From Actinomadura rudentiformis (GTDB taxonomy: Bacteria; Actinomycetota; Actinomycetes; Streptosporangiales; Streptosporangiaceae): a stretch of DNA of 64,000 nt. Of the stretch, positions 51,574 to 60,013 are shown one piece after another (position 1 is the first letter of the stretch; each line of letters begins with the position of its first letter). The stretch is from contig NZ_WBMT01000011.1 in NCBI RefSeq assembly GCF_008923185.1, positions 62,001-126,000 on the forward strand, given 5' to 3'. The notes under the pieces are model-generated. The model was not told the origin of the DNA. It ran no database searches and saw nothing but the letters and a program-made list of their open reading frames with translations. The position numbers and the translations under genes are program-made.

Positions 51574-51897
51574 GATCAGGAAGTTACGGAGGGCGAGGCC
51601 GGGGGACACCCGTCCACGGGTGGAGTTCGGCTTCTCCACCCGCCGTGCCCCCCTGGAGGACCCCACCGATGCAAGATTCGATGGTATGTTCGAACATCCG
51701 CTCGCCGGTATCGGCGAGCCTGGCGGAGGACCGTCCGCACCCGGGGGTACTCTGCTGCCGACGTCCACCTACCTCCGAGCCGCCGACACCAGCCCCCACC
51801 CAGCCACTCTTTCGAAGGACAAGCCTCGCTTGGCCGACCGCAACCCCCGACCGTTGCGCGTGACAAGCCTCGCTTGCGTCTCTAGGAGCACACGCAG
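51574..51897. other. Upstream region of parE and of the ABC operon
   Basis: 324 bp without a gene, but rich in structure: an SOS-like site TCGATGGTATGTTCGA (51678-51693), a perfect hairpin GCTCGCCG-N4-CGGCGAGC (51700-51719), and two copies of GACAAGCCTCGCTTG (51818-51832 and 51862-51876), each containing the inverted repeat CAAGC-CTC-GCTTG. It should hold the divergent promoters of parE and the ABC operon. Confidence 0.65.
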
Positions 51898-53985
51898 TTG
51901 ACCGCCGCGACCGCTGAAAAGGCCACTGACGATCCGCACGGCTACTCCGCCCGGCACCTCTCGGTGCTGGAGGGGCTGGAGGCCGTGCGCAAGCGACCCG
52001 GCATGTACATCGGGTCGACCGACAGCCGGGGACTGGCCCACTGTCTCTGGGAGATCGTCGACAACTGCGTCGACGAGGCGCTGGCCGGTTACTGCACCCA
52101 TATCGGCGTGACGATGCACCAGGACGGCTCGTTCGAGGTCGTCGACAACGGCCGCGGCATCCCGGTCGACATCGAGCCCAAGACCGGCCTGGCGGGCGTC
52201 GAGGTCGTCATGACCCGGCTGCACGCCGGTGGCAAGTTCGGCGGGGTGTCCTACACCGCGTCCGGCGGCCTGCACGGTGTCGGCGCGTCCGTCGTCAACG
52301 CGCTCTCCGCCCGCGTCGACGTCGAGGTGGACCGTGACGGCGCCACCCACGCGATCAGCTTCAAGCGCGGCCTGCCGGGCGAGTTCGCCACCCCCGGGCC
52401 CGAGGGCCGGTTCAAGAAGAAGTCCGGCATGCGCACGATCCGCAAGGTGGCCAAGAAGACCACCGGCACCCGCGTGCGATTCTGGCCGGACCTGCAGATC
52501 TTCATCAAGGACGCCACGGTCGAGCAGTCCCTGGTCATGGACCGGATGCGGCAGACCGCGTTCCTCATCCCCGGCCTGACCATCGACGTCCGCGACGAAC
52601 GCGGCGAGGAGGTCGTCGAGGACACCTTCCGCTTCGACGGCGGCATCAGCGAGTTCTGCTCCTACCTGGCCAAGGACGCCGAGATCATCGACGTGCTCCG
52701 GCTGCAGGGCCGCGGCCACTTCACCGAGACCGTGCCCGTGCTCGACGACCAGGGCCACCTCACCCCCACCGACGTCGAACGCGATCTCGAGGTCGACGTG
52801 GCGCTCCGCTGGGGCACCGGCTACGACACCGTCACCAAGTCGTTCGTCAACGTGATCGCCACCCCCAAGGGCGGCACCCACGTGCAGGGCTTCGACCGCG
52901 CCCTCGTCCGCGTTCTCAACGAGCAGCTGCGCGCCACCAAGCTGCTCAAGAACGGCGACGAGAACGTCATCAAGGAGGACATCCTCGAGGGCCTCACCGC
53001 CGTCGTCACCGTCCGCCTGCCCGAGCCGCAGTTCGAGGGCCAGACCAAGGAGATCCTCGGCACCTCCGCCGCCACCCGCATCGTCCAGCAGGTCGTCGGC
53101 CGCGAGCTCAAGAAGGTCTTCGACAACCCTCCGCGCGGCCAGAAGCAGCCGCTCCGCGCCGTTCTCGAGAAGGTCGTCGGCGCCGCCAAGACCCGCATCG
53201 CGGCCCGCACCCAGCGCGACAACCAGCGCCGCAAGAACGCCCTTGAGAACTCCGCCCTCCCGGCCAAGCTGGTCGACTGCCGCACCGCCGACGACCGCAG
53301 CGAGCTCTTCATCGTCGAGGGTGACTCCGCCCTGGGCACCGCCAAGCTGGCCCGCAACTCCGAGTTCCAGGCCCTGCTGCCCATCCGCGGCAAGATCTTG
53401 AACGTGCAGAAGGCGTCCGTCGCCGACATGCTCAAGAACGCCGAGTGCGCCGCCATCATCCAGGTCATCGGGGCCGGCTCCGGCCGCACCTTCGACATCG
53501 ACGCCGCGCGCTACGGCCGCATCATCCTGATGGCCGACGCCGACGTCGACGGCAGTCACATCCGCTGCCTCCTGCTGACGCTGCTCTACCGCTACATGCA
53601 CCCGATGCTGGAGGCGGGCCGGGTCTTCGCCGCCGTGCCGCCGCTGCACCGGATCGAGCTGATCAAGCCCAAGAAGGGCCAGGACAAGTACGTCTACTGC
53701 TACACCGACGGCGAGCTCCGCAAGAAGCTGGTGGAGTTCGAACGCAAGGGCCAGCGCTGGAAGGAGCCGGTCCAGCGTTACAAGGGCCTCGGTGAGATGG
53801 ACGCCGACCAGCTGGCCGAGACCACGATGGACCCGCAGCACCGCATCCTGCGCCGCATCCGCATCGAGGACGCCGAAGAGGCAGCAAAGATCTTCGACCT
53901 TCTGATGGGCAGCGAGGTGGCACCCCGCCGCGAGTTCATCACCGCCGGAGCAGCCGAGCTCGACATCGAGCGCATCGACACCTGA
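51898..53985 (+). CDS. parE: Type IIA DNA topoisomerase subunit B (ParE type)
   Basis: The 695-residue ATPase subunit of topoisomerase IV has the GHKL domain (DNCVDEALAGYC, DNGRGIPVD, HAGGKF, GLHGVGASVVNAL), the transducer, and the Toprim domain (FIVEGDSALGTAKLARNSEFQALLPIRGKILNVQKA, ADADVDGSHIRCLLLTLLY). EGDSALGTAKLAR rather than GyrB's EGDSAGGSAK identifies it as ParE. The start is TTG 51898 behind AGGAG. The parC partner is not in this window. Its proximity to the principal sigma gene matches Streptomyces. Confidence 0.93.
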   Translation: MTAATAEKATDDPHGYSARHLSVLEGLEAVRKRPGMYIGSTDSRGLAHCLWEIVDNCVDEALAGYCTHIGVTMHQDGSFEVVDNGRGIPVDIEPKTGLAGVEVVMTRLHAGGKFGGVSYTASGGLHGVGASVVNALSARVDVEVDRDGATHAISFKRGLPGEFATPGPEGRFKKKSGMRTIRKVAKKTTGTRVRFWPDLQIFIKDATVEQSLVMDRMRQTAFLIPGLTIDVRDERGEEVVEDTFRFDGGISEFCSYLAKDAEIIDVLRLQGRGHFTETVPVLDDQGHLTPTDVERDLEVDVALRWGTGYDTVTKSFVNVIATPKGGTHVQGFDRALVRVLNEQLRATKLLKNGDENVIKEDILEGLTAVVTVRLPEPQFEGQTKEILGTSAATRIVQQVVGRELKKVFDNPPRGQKQPLRAVLEKVVGAAKTRIAARTQRDNQRRKNALENSALPAKLVDCRTADDRSELFIVEGDSALGTAKLARNSEFQALLPIRGKILNVQKASVADMLKNAECAAIIQVIGAGSGRTFDIDAARYGRIILMADADVDGSHIRCLLLTLLYRYMHPMLEAGRVFAAVPPLHRIELIKPKKGQDKYVYCYTDGELRKKLVEFERKGQRWKEPVQRYKGLGEMDADQLAETTMDPQHRILRRIRIEDAEEAAKIFDLLMGSEVAPRREFITAGAAELDIERIDT

Positions 53986-54062
53986 TCACATCGGCCCGGC
54001 GGCAAATCTTACGAGGTTCGTACGGCAGGCCGCCTTTCCGGTTCCGGGGCCCTTCGGCGACC

Positions 54063-54068
54063 TAACGT
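54063..54068 (+). promoter_or_regulatory. -10 hexamer of the epimerase operon (leaderless)
   Basis: TAACGT ends seven bases before ATG 54076; no Shine-Dalgarno sequence. It would start the 54.1-59.9 kb operon. Confidence 0.4.
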
Positions 54069-54075
54069 CGAGGGC

Positions 54076-55083
54076 ATGAACGTGCTGCTCACCGGCTCGG
54101 CCGGGTTCATCGGCTCCCATATCGCCGACGCGCTGACCGCCGCCGGGCACACCGTGCGCGGCCTGGATCAGCGGGCGGACGGCGAGCCCGCCGACGTGCG
54201 CGACGCCCCGGCGGTGGCCCGCGCGCTCCACGGTGTGGACGCGGTCTGCCACCAGGCGGCGATGGTCGGTCTCGGCGTCGACGTCTTCGATCTGCCCGCC
54301 TACGTCTCCGCCAACGCGCACGGCACCGCCGTTCTGCTGGCCGAGATGGCACGGGCAGGGGTGGGCGCGCTCGTGGTCGCCTCCTCGATGGTCGTGTACG
54401 GCGAGGGCGCCTACTCCTGTGCACGGCACGGAGCCGTCCGTCCCGGGCCGCGCGGTGAGGAGGCCCTTCGGGCGGGCCGGTTCGAGCCCGGCTGCCCCCG
54501 CTGCGGCGATCCGCTGGAGCCCGGCACGGTCGGCGAGGACACGGTGCTCGACCCGCGGAACGTCTACGCCGACACCAAGGTCGCGCAGGAACATCTGGCC
54601 ACGTCCTGGGCCCGGATGACCGGCGGTTCGGTGGTGGCGCTGCGCTACCACAACGTCTACGGGCCGCGGATGCCGCTCGACACCCCGTACGCCGGGGTCG
54701 CCGCACTCTTCCGGTCACGGCTGGAACGCGGCGAGCCGCCGCTGGTCTTCGAGGACGGAGGGCAGCGGCGCGACTTCGTCCACGTGCGCGATGTCGCCCG
54801 TGCCAACGTGCTGGCCCTCGAACGCGTGGTCGCGGGCGGCGCCGAGGCGTTCCGCGCGTACAACATCGCCAGCGGCGAACCGCGCACGATCACCGACATG
54901 GCCGAGGCGCTGGCCGCGGCCTACGGTGGCCCGGCGCCGCAGGTGACCGGCGGATACCGGATCGGGGACGTGCGGCACATCATGGCCTCCTCCGACCGCG
55001 CCCGCCGCGAGCTCGGGTTCGCGCCGGAGGTGCCGTTCGACGACGGAATGGCCGAATTCGCCGCGTGCGGGGTGGCGGCATGA
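54076..55083 (+). CDS. NAD-dependent sugar epimerase/dehydratase with cysteine insertion
   Basis: The 335-residue extended SDR has LLTGSAGFIGSHIADAL (NAD-binding, GxxGxxG), SSMVVYGEG, YADTK (catalytic Tyr and Lys), RYHNVYGPRMP and GQRRDFVHVRDVARAN (NDP-sugar signature). Between the active-site serine and the Tyr lies an insertion of about 45 residues with CARHG and CPRCGDPLEPG that could hold a zinc ion. It opens a seven-gene operon; its stop overlaps the next start by ATGA. It probably makes a modified NDP-sugar for the glycosyltransferases downstream. Confidence 0.9.
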   Translation: MNVLLTGSAGFIGSHIADALTAAGHTVRGLDQRADGEPADVRDAPAVARALHGVDAVCHQAAMVGLGVDVFDLPAYVSANAHGTAVLLAEMARAGVGALVVASSMVVYGEGAYSCARHGAVRPGPRGEEALRAGRFEPGCPRCGDPLEPGTVGEDTVLDPRNVYADTKVAQEHLATSWARMTGGSVVALRYHNVYGPRMPLDTPYAGVAALFRSRLERGEPPLVFEDGGQRRDFVHVRDVARANVLALERVVAGGAEAFRAYNIASGEPRTITDMAEALAAAYGGPAPQVTGGYRIGDVRHIMASSDRARRELGFAPEVPFDDGMAEFAACGVAA

Positions 55084-55757
55084 TCGACGTGGTGCTGCCC
55101 TGTCTCAACGAGGCCGAGGCGCTGCCGTGGGTGTTGTCCCGGATGCCGGCGGGGTTCCGGCCGATCGTGGTCGACAACGCCTCCACCGACGACTCCGCGA
55201 GCGTCGCCCGCGACCACGGCGCCGAGGTCGTGGACGCCCCGCAGCGCGGCTTCGGCGCGGCGTGCCACGCCGGGCTGGTGGCGGCGACGGCCGAGGTGGT
55301 GTGCGTCATGGACGCCGACGCCTCGCTCGATCCGGGTGAGCTTCCCCGGCTCGTCGCGGAGCTGGACGCGGGCACCCGCCTGGAGGCAGGCACCCGGCCC
55401 AAGCTCGTCATGGGGCGGCGGCGCCCTGTGGGGCGCCGGGCGTGGCCGCCGCACGCGCGGCTCGGCAACGCCGTGCTGGCTCGTTCGCTCAACAGGCGCG
55501 CGGGCACCCGGCTGCACGACCTGGGACCGATGCGGGCCGGCCGCCGCGCCGATCTGCTTGCTCTGGACCTGCGTGACCGGCGGTTCGGCTATCCGCTGGA
55601 GATGGTGTTGCGCGCCGCCGAGGAGGGCTGGCGGGTCGTCGAGCTGGACGTGCCCTACCTGCCGCGCCGTGGCAGGTCGAAGGTCACCGGAACCGTCGGC
55701 GGCACGGTACGGGCCGTCCGGGACATGCGCCGCGTGCTGGCCGAGGTCGCCTCATGA
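55080..55757 (+). CDS. Family 2 glycosyltransferase (DPM1-like)
   Basis: The 225-residue protein has the GT2 fold: VLPCLNEAEALPWVL, VVDNASTDDSASVA and VVCVMDADASLDPGEL (the DxD-type metal motif), then PRRGRSKVTGTVGGTVRAVRDMRRVL as in DPM1-type enzymes. No membrane segment is visible. The four-base overlap with the epimerase couples their translation. The donor is probably an NDP-sugar; the acceptor could be polyprenyl phosphate or a lipid, which is inferred only from family resemblance. Confidence 0.9.
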   Translation: MIDVVLPCLNEAEALPWVLSRMPAGFRPIVVDNASTDDSASVARDHGAEVVDAPQRGFGAACHAGLVAATAEVVCVMDADASLDPGELPRLVAELDAGTRLEAGTRPKLVMGRRRPVGRRAWPPHARLGNAVLARSLNRRAGTRLHDLGPMRAGRRADLLALDLRDRRFGYPLEMVLRAAEEGWRVVELDVPYLPRRGRSKVTGTVGGTVRAVRDMRRVLAEVAS

Positions 55758-56440
55758 ACACCGCCCACGTCATGAACACCGCCCACCTCATGGACGCTGC
55801 CCACGTCACGTTCCTGGTCATCGCCAAGGAACCCGTCCCCGGACGGGTGAAGACGCGCCTCACTCCCGAGTACACACCTGACGAGGCGGCCGAGCTGGCC
55901 GAGGCCTCACTCGCCGACACCCTCACGACCGTCGCGGCCGTGCCCGCCGCCGAGCGCGTGCTGGCTCTCGCCGGGAGGCCGGGCCGATGGCTGCCGCCGG
56001 GGTTCCGGGTGATCCCGCAGCGCGGGGACGGGCTGGACGAACGGCTCGCGGCCGCCTTCGACGACGCCTGCACGGGGCATCCGCTCGTCCTGATCGGCAT
56101 GGACACCCCTCAGGTCGGCACCCGCCTGCTCCAGCAGGCCGCGCAGGCACTGGGCACGCACGACGCGGTCTTCGGCCCCGCTGCCGACGGCGGATTCTGG
56201 TTGCTGGGGCTCACCCGGCCCGACGCCGGGCTGCTCCATGGCGTTCCGATGTCGCGTTCCAACACCGGCCGGGTCCAGCTGGACCGGCTCCGCGCGGCCG
56301 GCCTGTCGGTGGCGTCGCTGCCGGTGCTGACCGATGTCGACACCGCCGCGGACGCCGAGGCGGTGGCGGCCGCCAGTCCGGACGGCCGGTTCGCGGCCGC
56401 GGTGCGGCGGATGCGGGAGGGGCGGGCCGTCCGGGCATGA
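55754..56440 (+). CDS. DUF2064 / TIGR04282 transferase
   Basis: The 228-residue GT-A-like nucleotidyl- or glycosyltransferase has VTFLVIAKEPVPGRVKTRLTPEYTPDEAAEL at the N-terminus (the family hallmark), VLIGMDTPQVG and PAADGGFWLLGL. Some relatives act in arsenosugar biosynthesis, but no radical-SAM ArsS is here. The reading frame begins with three near-repeats (MNTAHV, MNTAHL, MDAAHV) from a tandem duplication around the start codon, so the functional start may be any of the three ATGs. It overlaps both neighbours by four bases. Confidence 0.88.
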   Translation: MNTAHVMNTAHLMDAAHVTFLVIAKEPVPGRVKTRLTPEYTPDEAAELAEASLADTLTTVAAVPAAERVLALAGRPGRWLPPGFRVIPQRGDGLDERLAAAFDDACTGHPLVLIGMDTPQVGTRLLQQAAQALGTHDAVFGPAADGGFWLLGLTRPDAGLLHGVPMSRSNTGRVQLDRLRAAGLSVASLPVLTDVDTAADAEAVAAASPDGRFAAAVRRMREGRAVRA

Positions 56441-57054
56441 TCGGAGAGCTGTACGAACGCGCGCTGGAGGGCGCGCACCGGGTCGAGATCGAGGACGCCG
56501 CGGGCAGGCGGCGCCCGCTGCCGGTCGCCGACTGGCTGGCGCTGCGGCCCGGGGACGCCGCGCTCCTCGACCGGTGCGCGGGGCCGACGCTGGACGTCGG
56601 TTCGGGTCCTGGACGGCTCACCGTGGCGCTCACCGAACGCGGCTTGCTCGCTCTCGGCATCGACATCGCTCCGCACGCGGTCGCGCTGACCGTCGCGTCG
56701 GGCGGGCCCGCGCTCTGCCGGGACGTGTTCGACCAGGTGCCGGGGGTCGGTCTGTGGCAGACGGTCCTGCTGGCCGACGGCAACATCGGCATCGGCGGCG
56801 ATCCGGTCGCGCTGTTGCGCCGGGCGGGCGAGCTGCTCGGCCAGGACGGCCGGATCCTCGCCGAGGTGACCGGTCCCGGCACGCGTTCGCACACCGAACA
56901 GGTCCGGCTCCGCATGGCGCACACCGTCGGGGAGTGGTTCCCCTGGGCCAGGGTTTCGGCCGATGACATCGGCGTGTTCGCGGCAGGCTGCGGGGCCGCG
57001 GTGGCCGAGAGGTGGGAGGAGGCAGGCCGATGGTTCGTCAGCCTTCGGTTCTAG
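56437..57054 (+). CDS. Class I SAM-dependent methyltransferase
   Basis: The 205-residue protein has the SAM motif LDVGSGPGRLTVALTERGLLALGIDIAP (about 50-77) and a shortened core with ADGNIGIGGDPVALLRRAGELLGQDGRILAEVTGPG. It overlaps the upstream transferase by ATGA; its 3' end runs 25 bp into the next gene. It belongs to the sugar/molybdenum operon, where it may methylate the glycan, but the substrate is unknown. Confidence 0.88.
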   Translation: MIGELYERALEGAHRVEIEDAAGRRRPLPVADWLALRPGDAALLDRCAGPTLDVGSGPGRLTVALTERGLLALGIDIAPHAVALTVASGGPALCRDVFDQVPGVGLWQTVLLADGNIGIGGDPVALLRRAGELLGQDGRILAEVTGPGTRSHTEQVRLRMAHTVGEWFPWARVSADDIGVFAAGCGAAVAERWEEAGRWFVSLRF

Positions 57055-58145
57055 GCCGCTTCAGCAGCCGCCTTCATGACGAGCGCACGGCCTCGTGGCT
57101 GGGCATCTGGCTCGGCGTGAGCTTCGGCGTCGCGTTCCTGACCGGTCTGATCAGCCACTTCATGCAGCAGCCGCCCGACTGGCTGCGCTGGCCGTCCCGG
57201 CCGGTGAACCTCTACAGGGTGACGCAGGGCCTGCACGTCATCGGGGGTCTGGCCACGATCCCGTTGCTGCTGGCCAAGATGTGGACCGTCTATCCCAAGC
57301 TGTTCCAGTGGCCGCCGCTCCGGTCGGCCCGGCACGCCGTGGAGCGGGGGCTGATCTTCCTGCTCGTCGCGGCCGCCCTCTTCCAGATGGTCACCGGACT
57401 GCTCAACATCGCCTACTGGTACGCGTTCCCCTTCTTCTTCACCGTCGCCCACTACTGGACGTCCTACATCCTGATCGGCGCCCTGATCATCCACGTGGTG
57501 AACGAGTGGGCCAAGGTCCAGCGCACGGTGATGAAGCGGCCAGAGGACGGGGTGGACCGGCGTGCCTTCCTGTTCACGGTGGCCGCCGCGTCGGGAGCGG
57601 TGATGCTCACCACGGTCGGGGAGACCTTCTCGCCGCTGGCACGGCTCGCGGTGCTCGCCCCACGCCGTCCGGGCGTCGGTCCCGCACGGTTGCCGGTCAA
57701 CACGTCGGCGGTCGCCGCGGGCGTCACCACGACGGCGCGCAAGCCGGACTGGACGCTGACCGTCACCGGGCAGGTCGAGCGTGAGCTCACCTTCACGATG
57801 GCGGAGCTGCGCGCCCTGCCGCAGCACACCGAACGCCTGCCGATCTCGTGCGTCGAAGGCTGGAGCGCCTCGGGCGACTGGACCGGCGTACGCCTGCGGG
57901 ATCTCCTGCGGATGGCGGGAGTCGCCGCCGACGCGCAGGTGCGGGTCGAGTCCCTGCAGCGCGGCGGCCCGTACCGCAAGTCATGGGTCGATCCGCCGCA
58001 CTGGCGGGATCCGCTGACCCTGCTCGCCCTGGATCTGAACGGCGCACCGCTCGACCTCGACCACGGCAGCCCCTGCAGGCTGATCGCACCCAACCGGCCG
58101 GGCGTACTCCAGACCAAGTGGCTGCACACCGTGGTGGTCGCATGA
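57030..58145 (+). CDS. Fused cytochrome-b / sulfite-oxidase-type molybdenum enzyme
   Basis: The 371-residue protein has four N-terminal membrane helices (about 18-165: WLGIWLGVSFGVAFLTGLISHFM, LHVIGGLATIPLLL, GLIFLLVAAALFQMVTGLL, YWTSYILIGALIIHVVNEW) with His residues suited to haem. A fifth hydrophobic segment follows RRAFLF (about 175-195), then an external sulfite-oxidase-type Moco domain (about 235-370) with the ligand Cys in ISCVEGWSASGDWTGVRL. GGGAGGAGG precedes ATG 57030. It combines in one chain what the 40.7-42.2 kb pair does in two. The electron donor or substrate is unknown. Confidence 0.9.
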   Translation: MVRQPSVLGRFSSRLHDERTASWLGIWLGVSFGVAFLTGLISHFMQQPPDWLRWPSRPVNLYRVTQGLHVIGGLATIPLLLAKMWTVYPKLFQWPPLRSARHAVERGLIFLLVAAALFQMVTGLLNIAYWYAFPFFFTVAHYWTSYILIGALIIHVVNEWAKVQRTVMKRPEDGVDRRAFLFTVAAASGAVMLTTVGETFSPLARLAVLAPRRPGVGPARLPVNTSAVAAGVTTTARKPDWTLTVTGQVERELTFTMAELRALPQHTERLPISCVEGWSASGDWTGVRLRDLLRMAGVAADAQVRVESLQRGGPYRKSWVDPPHWRDPLTLLALDLNGAPLDLDHGSPCRLIAPNRPGVLQTKWLHTVVVA

Positions 58146-58176
58146 AACAGGGTGGTCGCATGAACGGGCTGGTCGC

Positions 58177-58566
58177 ATGAAGACCAGAATCGCCCTGTAC
58201 GCCGTGGGCGGCTCGCTGATCCTGCTCGGTCTGCGCGGGATCGTGACCGAGTCGGAGCCGCGCTCCTGGGTGGTGTGGTTCGCGGGGGCGGTGCTCCTCC
58301 ACGACTTCGTCCTCGTGCCCGCCGTTCTCGTGATCGGCGTGCTCACCGCGTGGTTGCCCGTCGCCTGCCGAACCCCGGTCAGGGCCGCGTTGATCGTCGC
58401 AGGAGCTCTCACCCTGGTGGCGTCGCCGATGGTGCTCAGCACCGGCCAGCGCCCGGACAACCCGTCGATCCTCCCGCTCTCGTACGGGCGTTCCCTCGTC
58501 ATCCTGCTGGCCCTCGTCGTGGCCGTCACGGCCATCTGGCTCCTCCGGAAGCGGACACAGAAATGA
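58177..58566 (+). CDS. Small four-helix membrane protein
   Basis: The 129-residue protein is nearly all hydrophobic, with segments at about 4-22, 32-56, 64-82 and 105-122 (LAVVVA-like). No family is recognised. It sits between the molybdenum enzyme and the polytopic protein, overlapping the latter by ATGA. A GGTCGCATGAA word appears three times just before and at its start, so the start codon lies in a small tandem duplication. It may be an accessory subunit of one of its neighbours. Confidence 0.75.
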   Translation: MKTRIALYAVGGSLILLGLRGIVTESEPRSWVVWFAGAVLLHDFVLVPAVLVIGVLTAWLPVACRTPVRAALIVAGALTLVASPMVLSTGQRPDNPSILPLSYGRSLVILLALVVAVTAIWLLRKRTQK

Positions 58567-59915
58567 TCACTCGCGAGGCGCCGGCCATCCCGATCCGGCC
58601 GGCCGAGCCGGCCCACCGGAGCGGCCGGGTGGCCGTGGCGCTCTGGGCGCTCCTCATCGCGGCCACCTTCGCCGCCGGATATCTCCTGCGGCGTGCCGGG
58701 CTGGCCACCGAGGACGAACTGCCGCCGCTGCACGCGGAGGCCCGGGGCGAACCGCACACCTGGCAGCTCTACCCCGCGATCGCCGTCGCCGTGCTGTACG
58801 TGGCGCTGCTGCCCGTGCTCGTCCGGCGCCTCACCTGGCGACCGCTGCTGGTGGCGGCCTGGCTCGCGACGCTTGCCTGGACGATCGTGCTCGCGCTGAG
58901 CGACGGCTTCGACCACATCGCCAAGCCGCTCGACGCCCCGACCGAGTATCCCGCCGGGCTCGACCCGGTACGGGCCGATCCGGCCGGATGGCTTCGCACG
59001 TTCACCGACCGGCTGAACGGCTACCCGACCCACATCCGCGGCCATCCTCCCCTCCCGACGCTGGTCTTCTGGGCGCTGGACGCCGCCGGCCTGCGCGGGA
59101 CGACCTGGGCCGCGGTCGTGATCATTCTGGTCGCCACCTCCGCGGTCATCGCCATCGCGATGACCGTGCGCCTGCTCGCCGGTGAGGAGCTCGCCCGGCG
59201 TGCGCTGCCGTTCCTCGTCATGGCCCCGCTGGTGCTCTGGATCGCGACCGCCATGGACGCGTTCTTCCTCGGAGTCGGGGCGTGGGGGACCGTCCTCGTG
59301 GCGTTCGCGGCCAAACGCAACCGTGCCCTGGCCGCGCTCGGCGGTGGACTGCTGCTCGGCTCGCTGCCCTATCTGAGTTACGGGCTCCTGCCGCTGTTCG
59401 CGGTCCCGGCGGCCGTGCTGATCGCCGTCCGCCCGTCCGCCCGTGTCGTCGCGGTGCTGCTGTGCGGGTGCGCGATCGTTCCTGTGGCGTTCACCCTGGG
59501 CGGGTTCTGGTGGCCGGACGGCGTGGCGGCCACGTACGAGACCTACCGGGTCAGCCGGGGCTCGGCGATGCGCCCCTACTGGTACTTCCTGGTCGCCGAC
59601 TTCGCCGTCCTGGGGCTGCTCGTCGGCCCGGCCGTAGCCCACGCGCTCCCGTCCACACTCGCGCCGCTCGGCCGTGCCGCACGCGATCGGGTGTTGCCGC
59701 CCGTCCCGACCATGCTGGTGGGCGCGGCGCTGCTGGGGACCATCGCCCTCGCCGTGTCAGGGGTGACCCGGGGCGAGGTCGAACGCATCTGGGTGCCCTA
59801 CGCCGCCTGGATGATGGTCGCCGCCGCCCGCCACACACCTCCGTCGCGCGGCTGGCTCGCGGCTCAGGCCGTCACCGCCCTGCTGGTGCAGTCCCTGGTC
59901 CTGTCTGAATGGTGA
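58563..59915 (+). CDS. Polytopic membrane protein, GT-C-like
   Basis: The 450-residue protein has about ten hydrophobic segments and an external loop between helices 3 and 4 (about 110-165), with DGFDHIAKPLDAPTEYPAGLDPVRADPAGWLRTFTDRLNGYPTHIRGHPPLPTL. The acidic residue in the first external loop and the HxRGHPP element resemble GT-C family mannosyl- or glucosyltransferases that use polyprenyl-phosphate sugars. The GT2 enzyme upstream could supply such a donor. Last gene of the operon; a stem-loop is not obvious after it. Confidence 0.82.
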   Translation: MITREAPAIPIRPAEPAHRSGRVAVALWALLIAATFAAGYLLRRAGLATEDELPPLHAEARGEPHTWQLYPAIAVAVLYVALLPVLVRRLTWRPLLVAAWLATLAWTIVLALSDGFDHIAKPLDAPTEYPAGLDPVRADPAGWLRTFTDRLNGYPTHIRGHPPLPTLVFWALDAAGLRGTTWAAVVIILVATSAVIAIAMTVRLLAGEELARRALPFLVMAPLVLWIATAMDAFFLGVGAWGTVLVAFAAKRNRALAALGGGLLLGSLPYLSYGLLPLFAVPAAVLIAVRPSARVVAVLLCGCAIVPVAFTLGGFWWPDGVAATYETYRVSRGSAMRPYWYFLVADFAVLGLLVGPAVAHALPSTLAPLGRAARDRVLPPVPTMLVGAALLGTIALAVSGVTRGEVERIWVPYAAWMMVAAARHTPPSRGWLAAQAVTALLVQSLVLSEW

Positions 59916-60013
59916 CGGCCTCCGCCGATTTCCCTCTGTCGCCGTCCTTCGACGATAAGTGATCGTTTGTTGGGTAGGTGGTGAATCCAGGGCCGGGGCG
60001 AGGGAGGGCGTGG

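Noticed and set aside
54470-54500. tRNA T-loop-like word GGTTCGAGCCC
   Set aside because: It lies within the epimerase coding frame and no acceptor or anticodon stems can be built around it.
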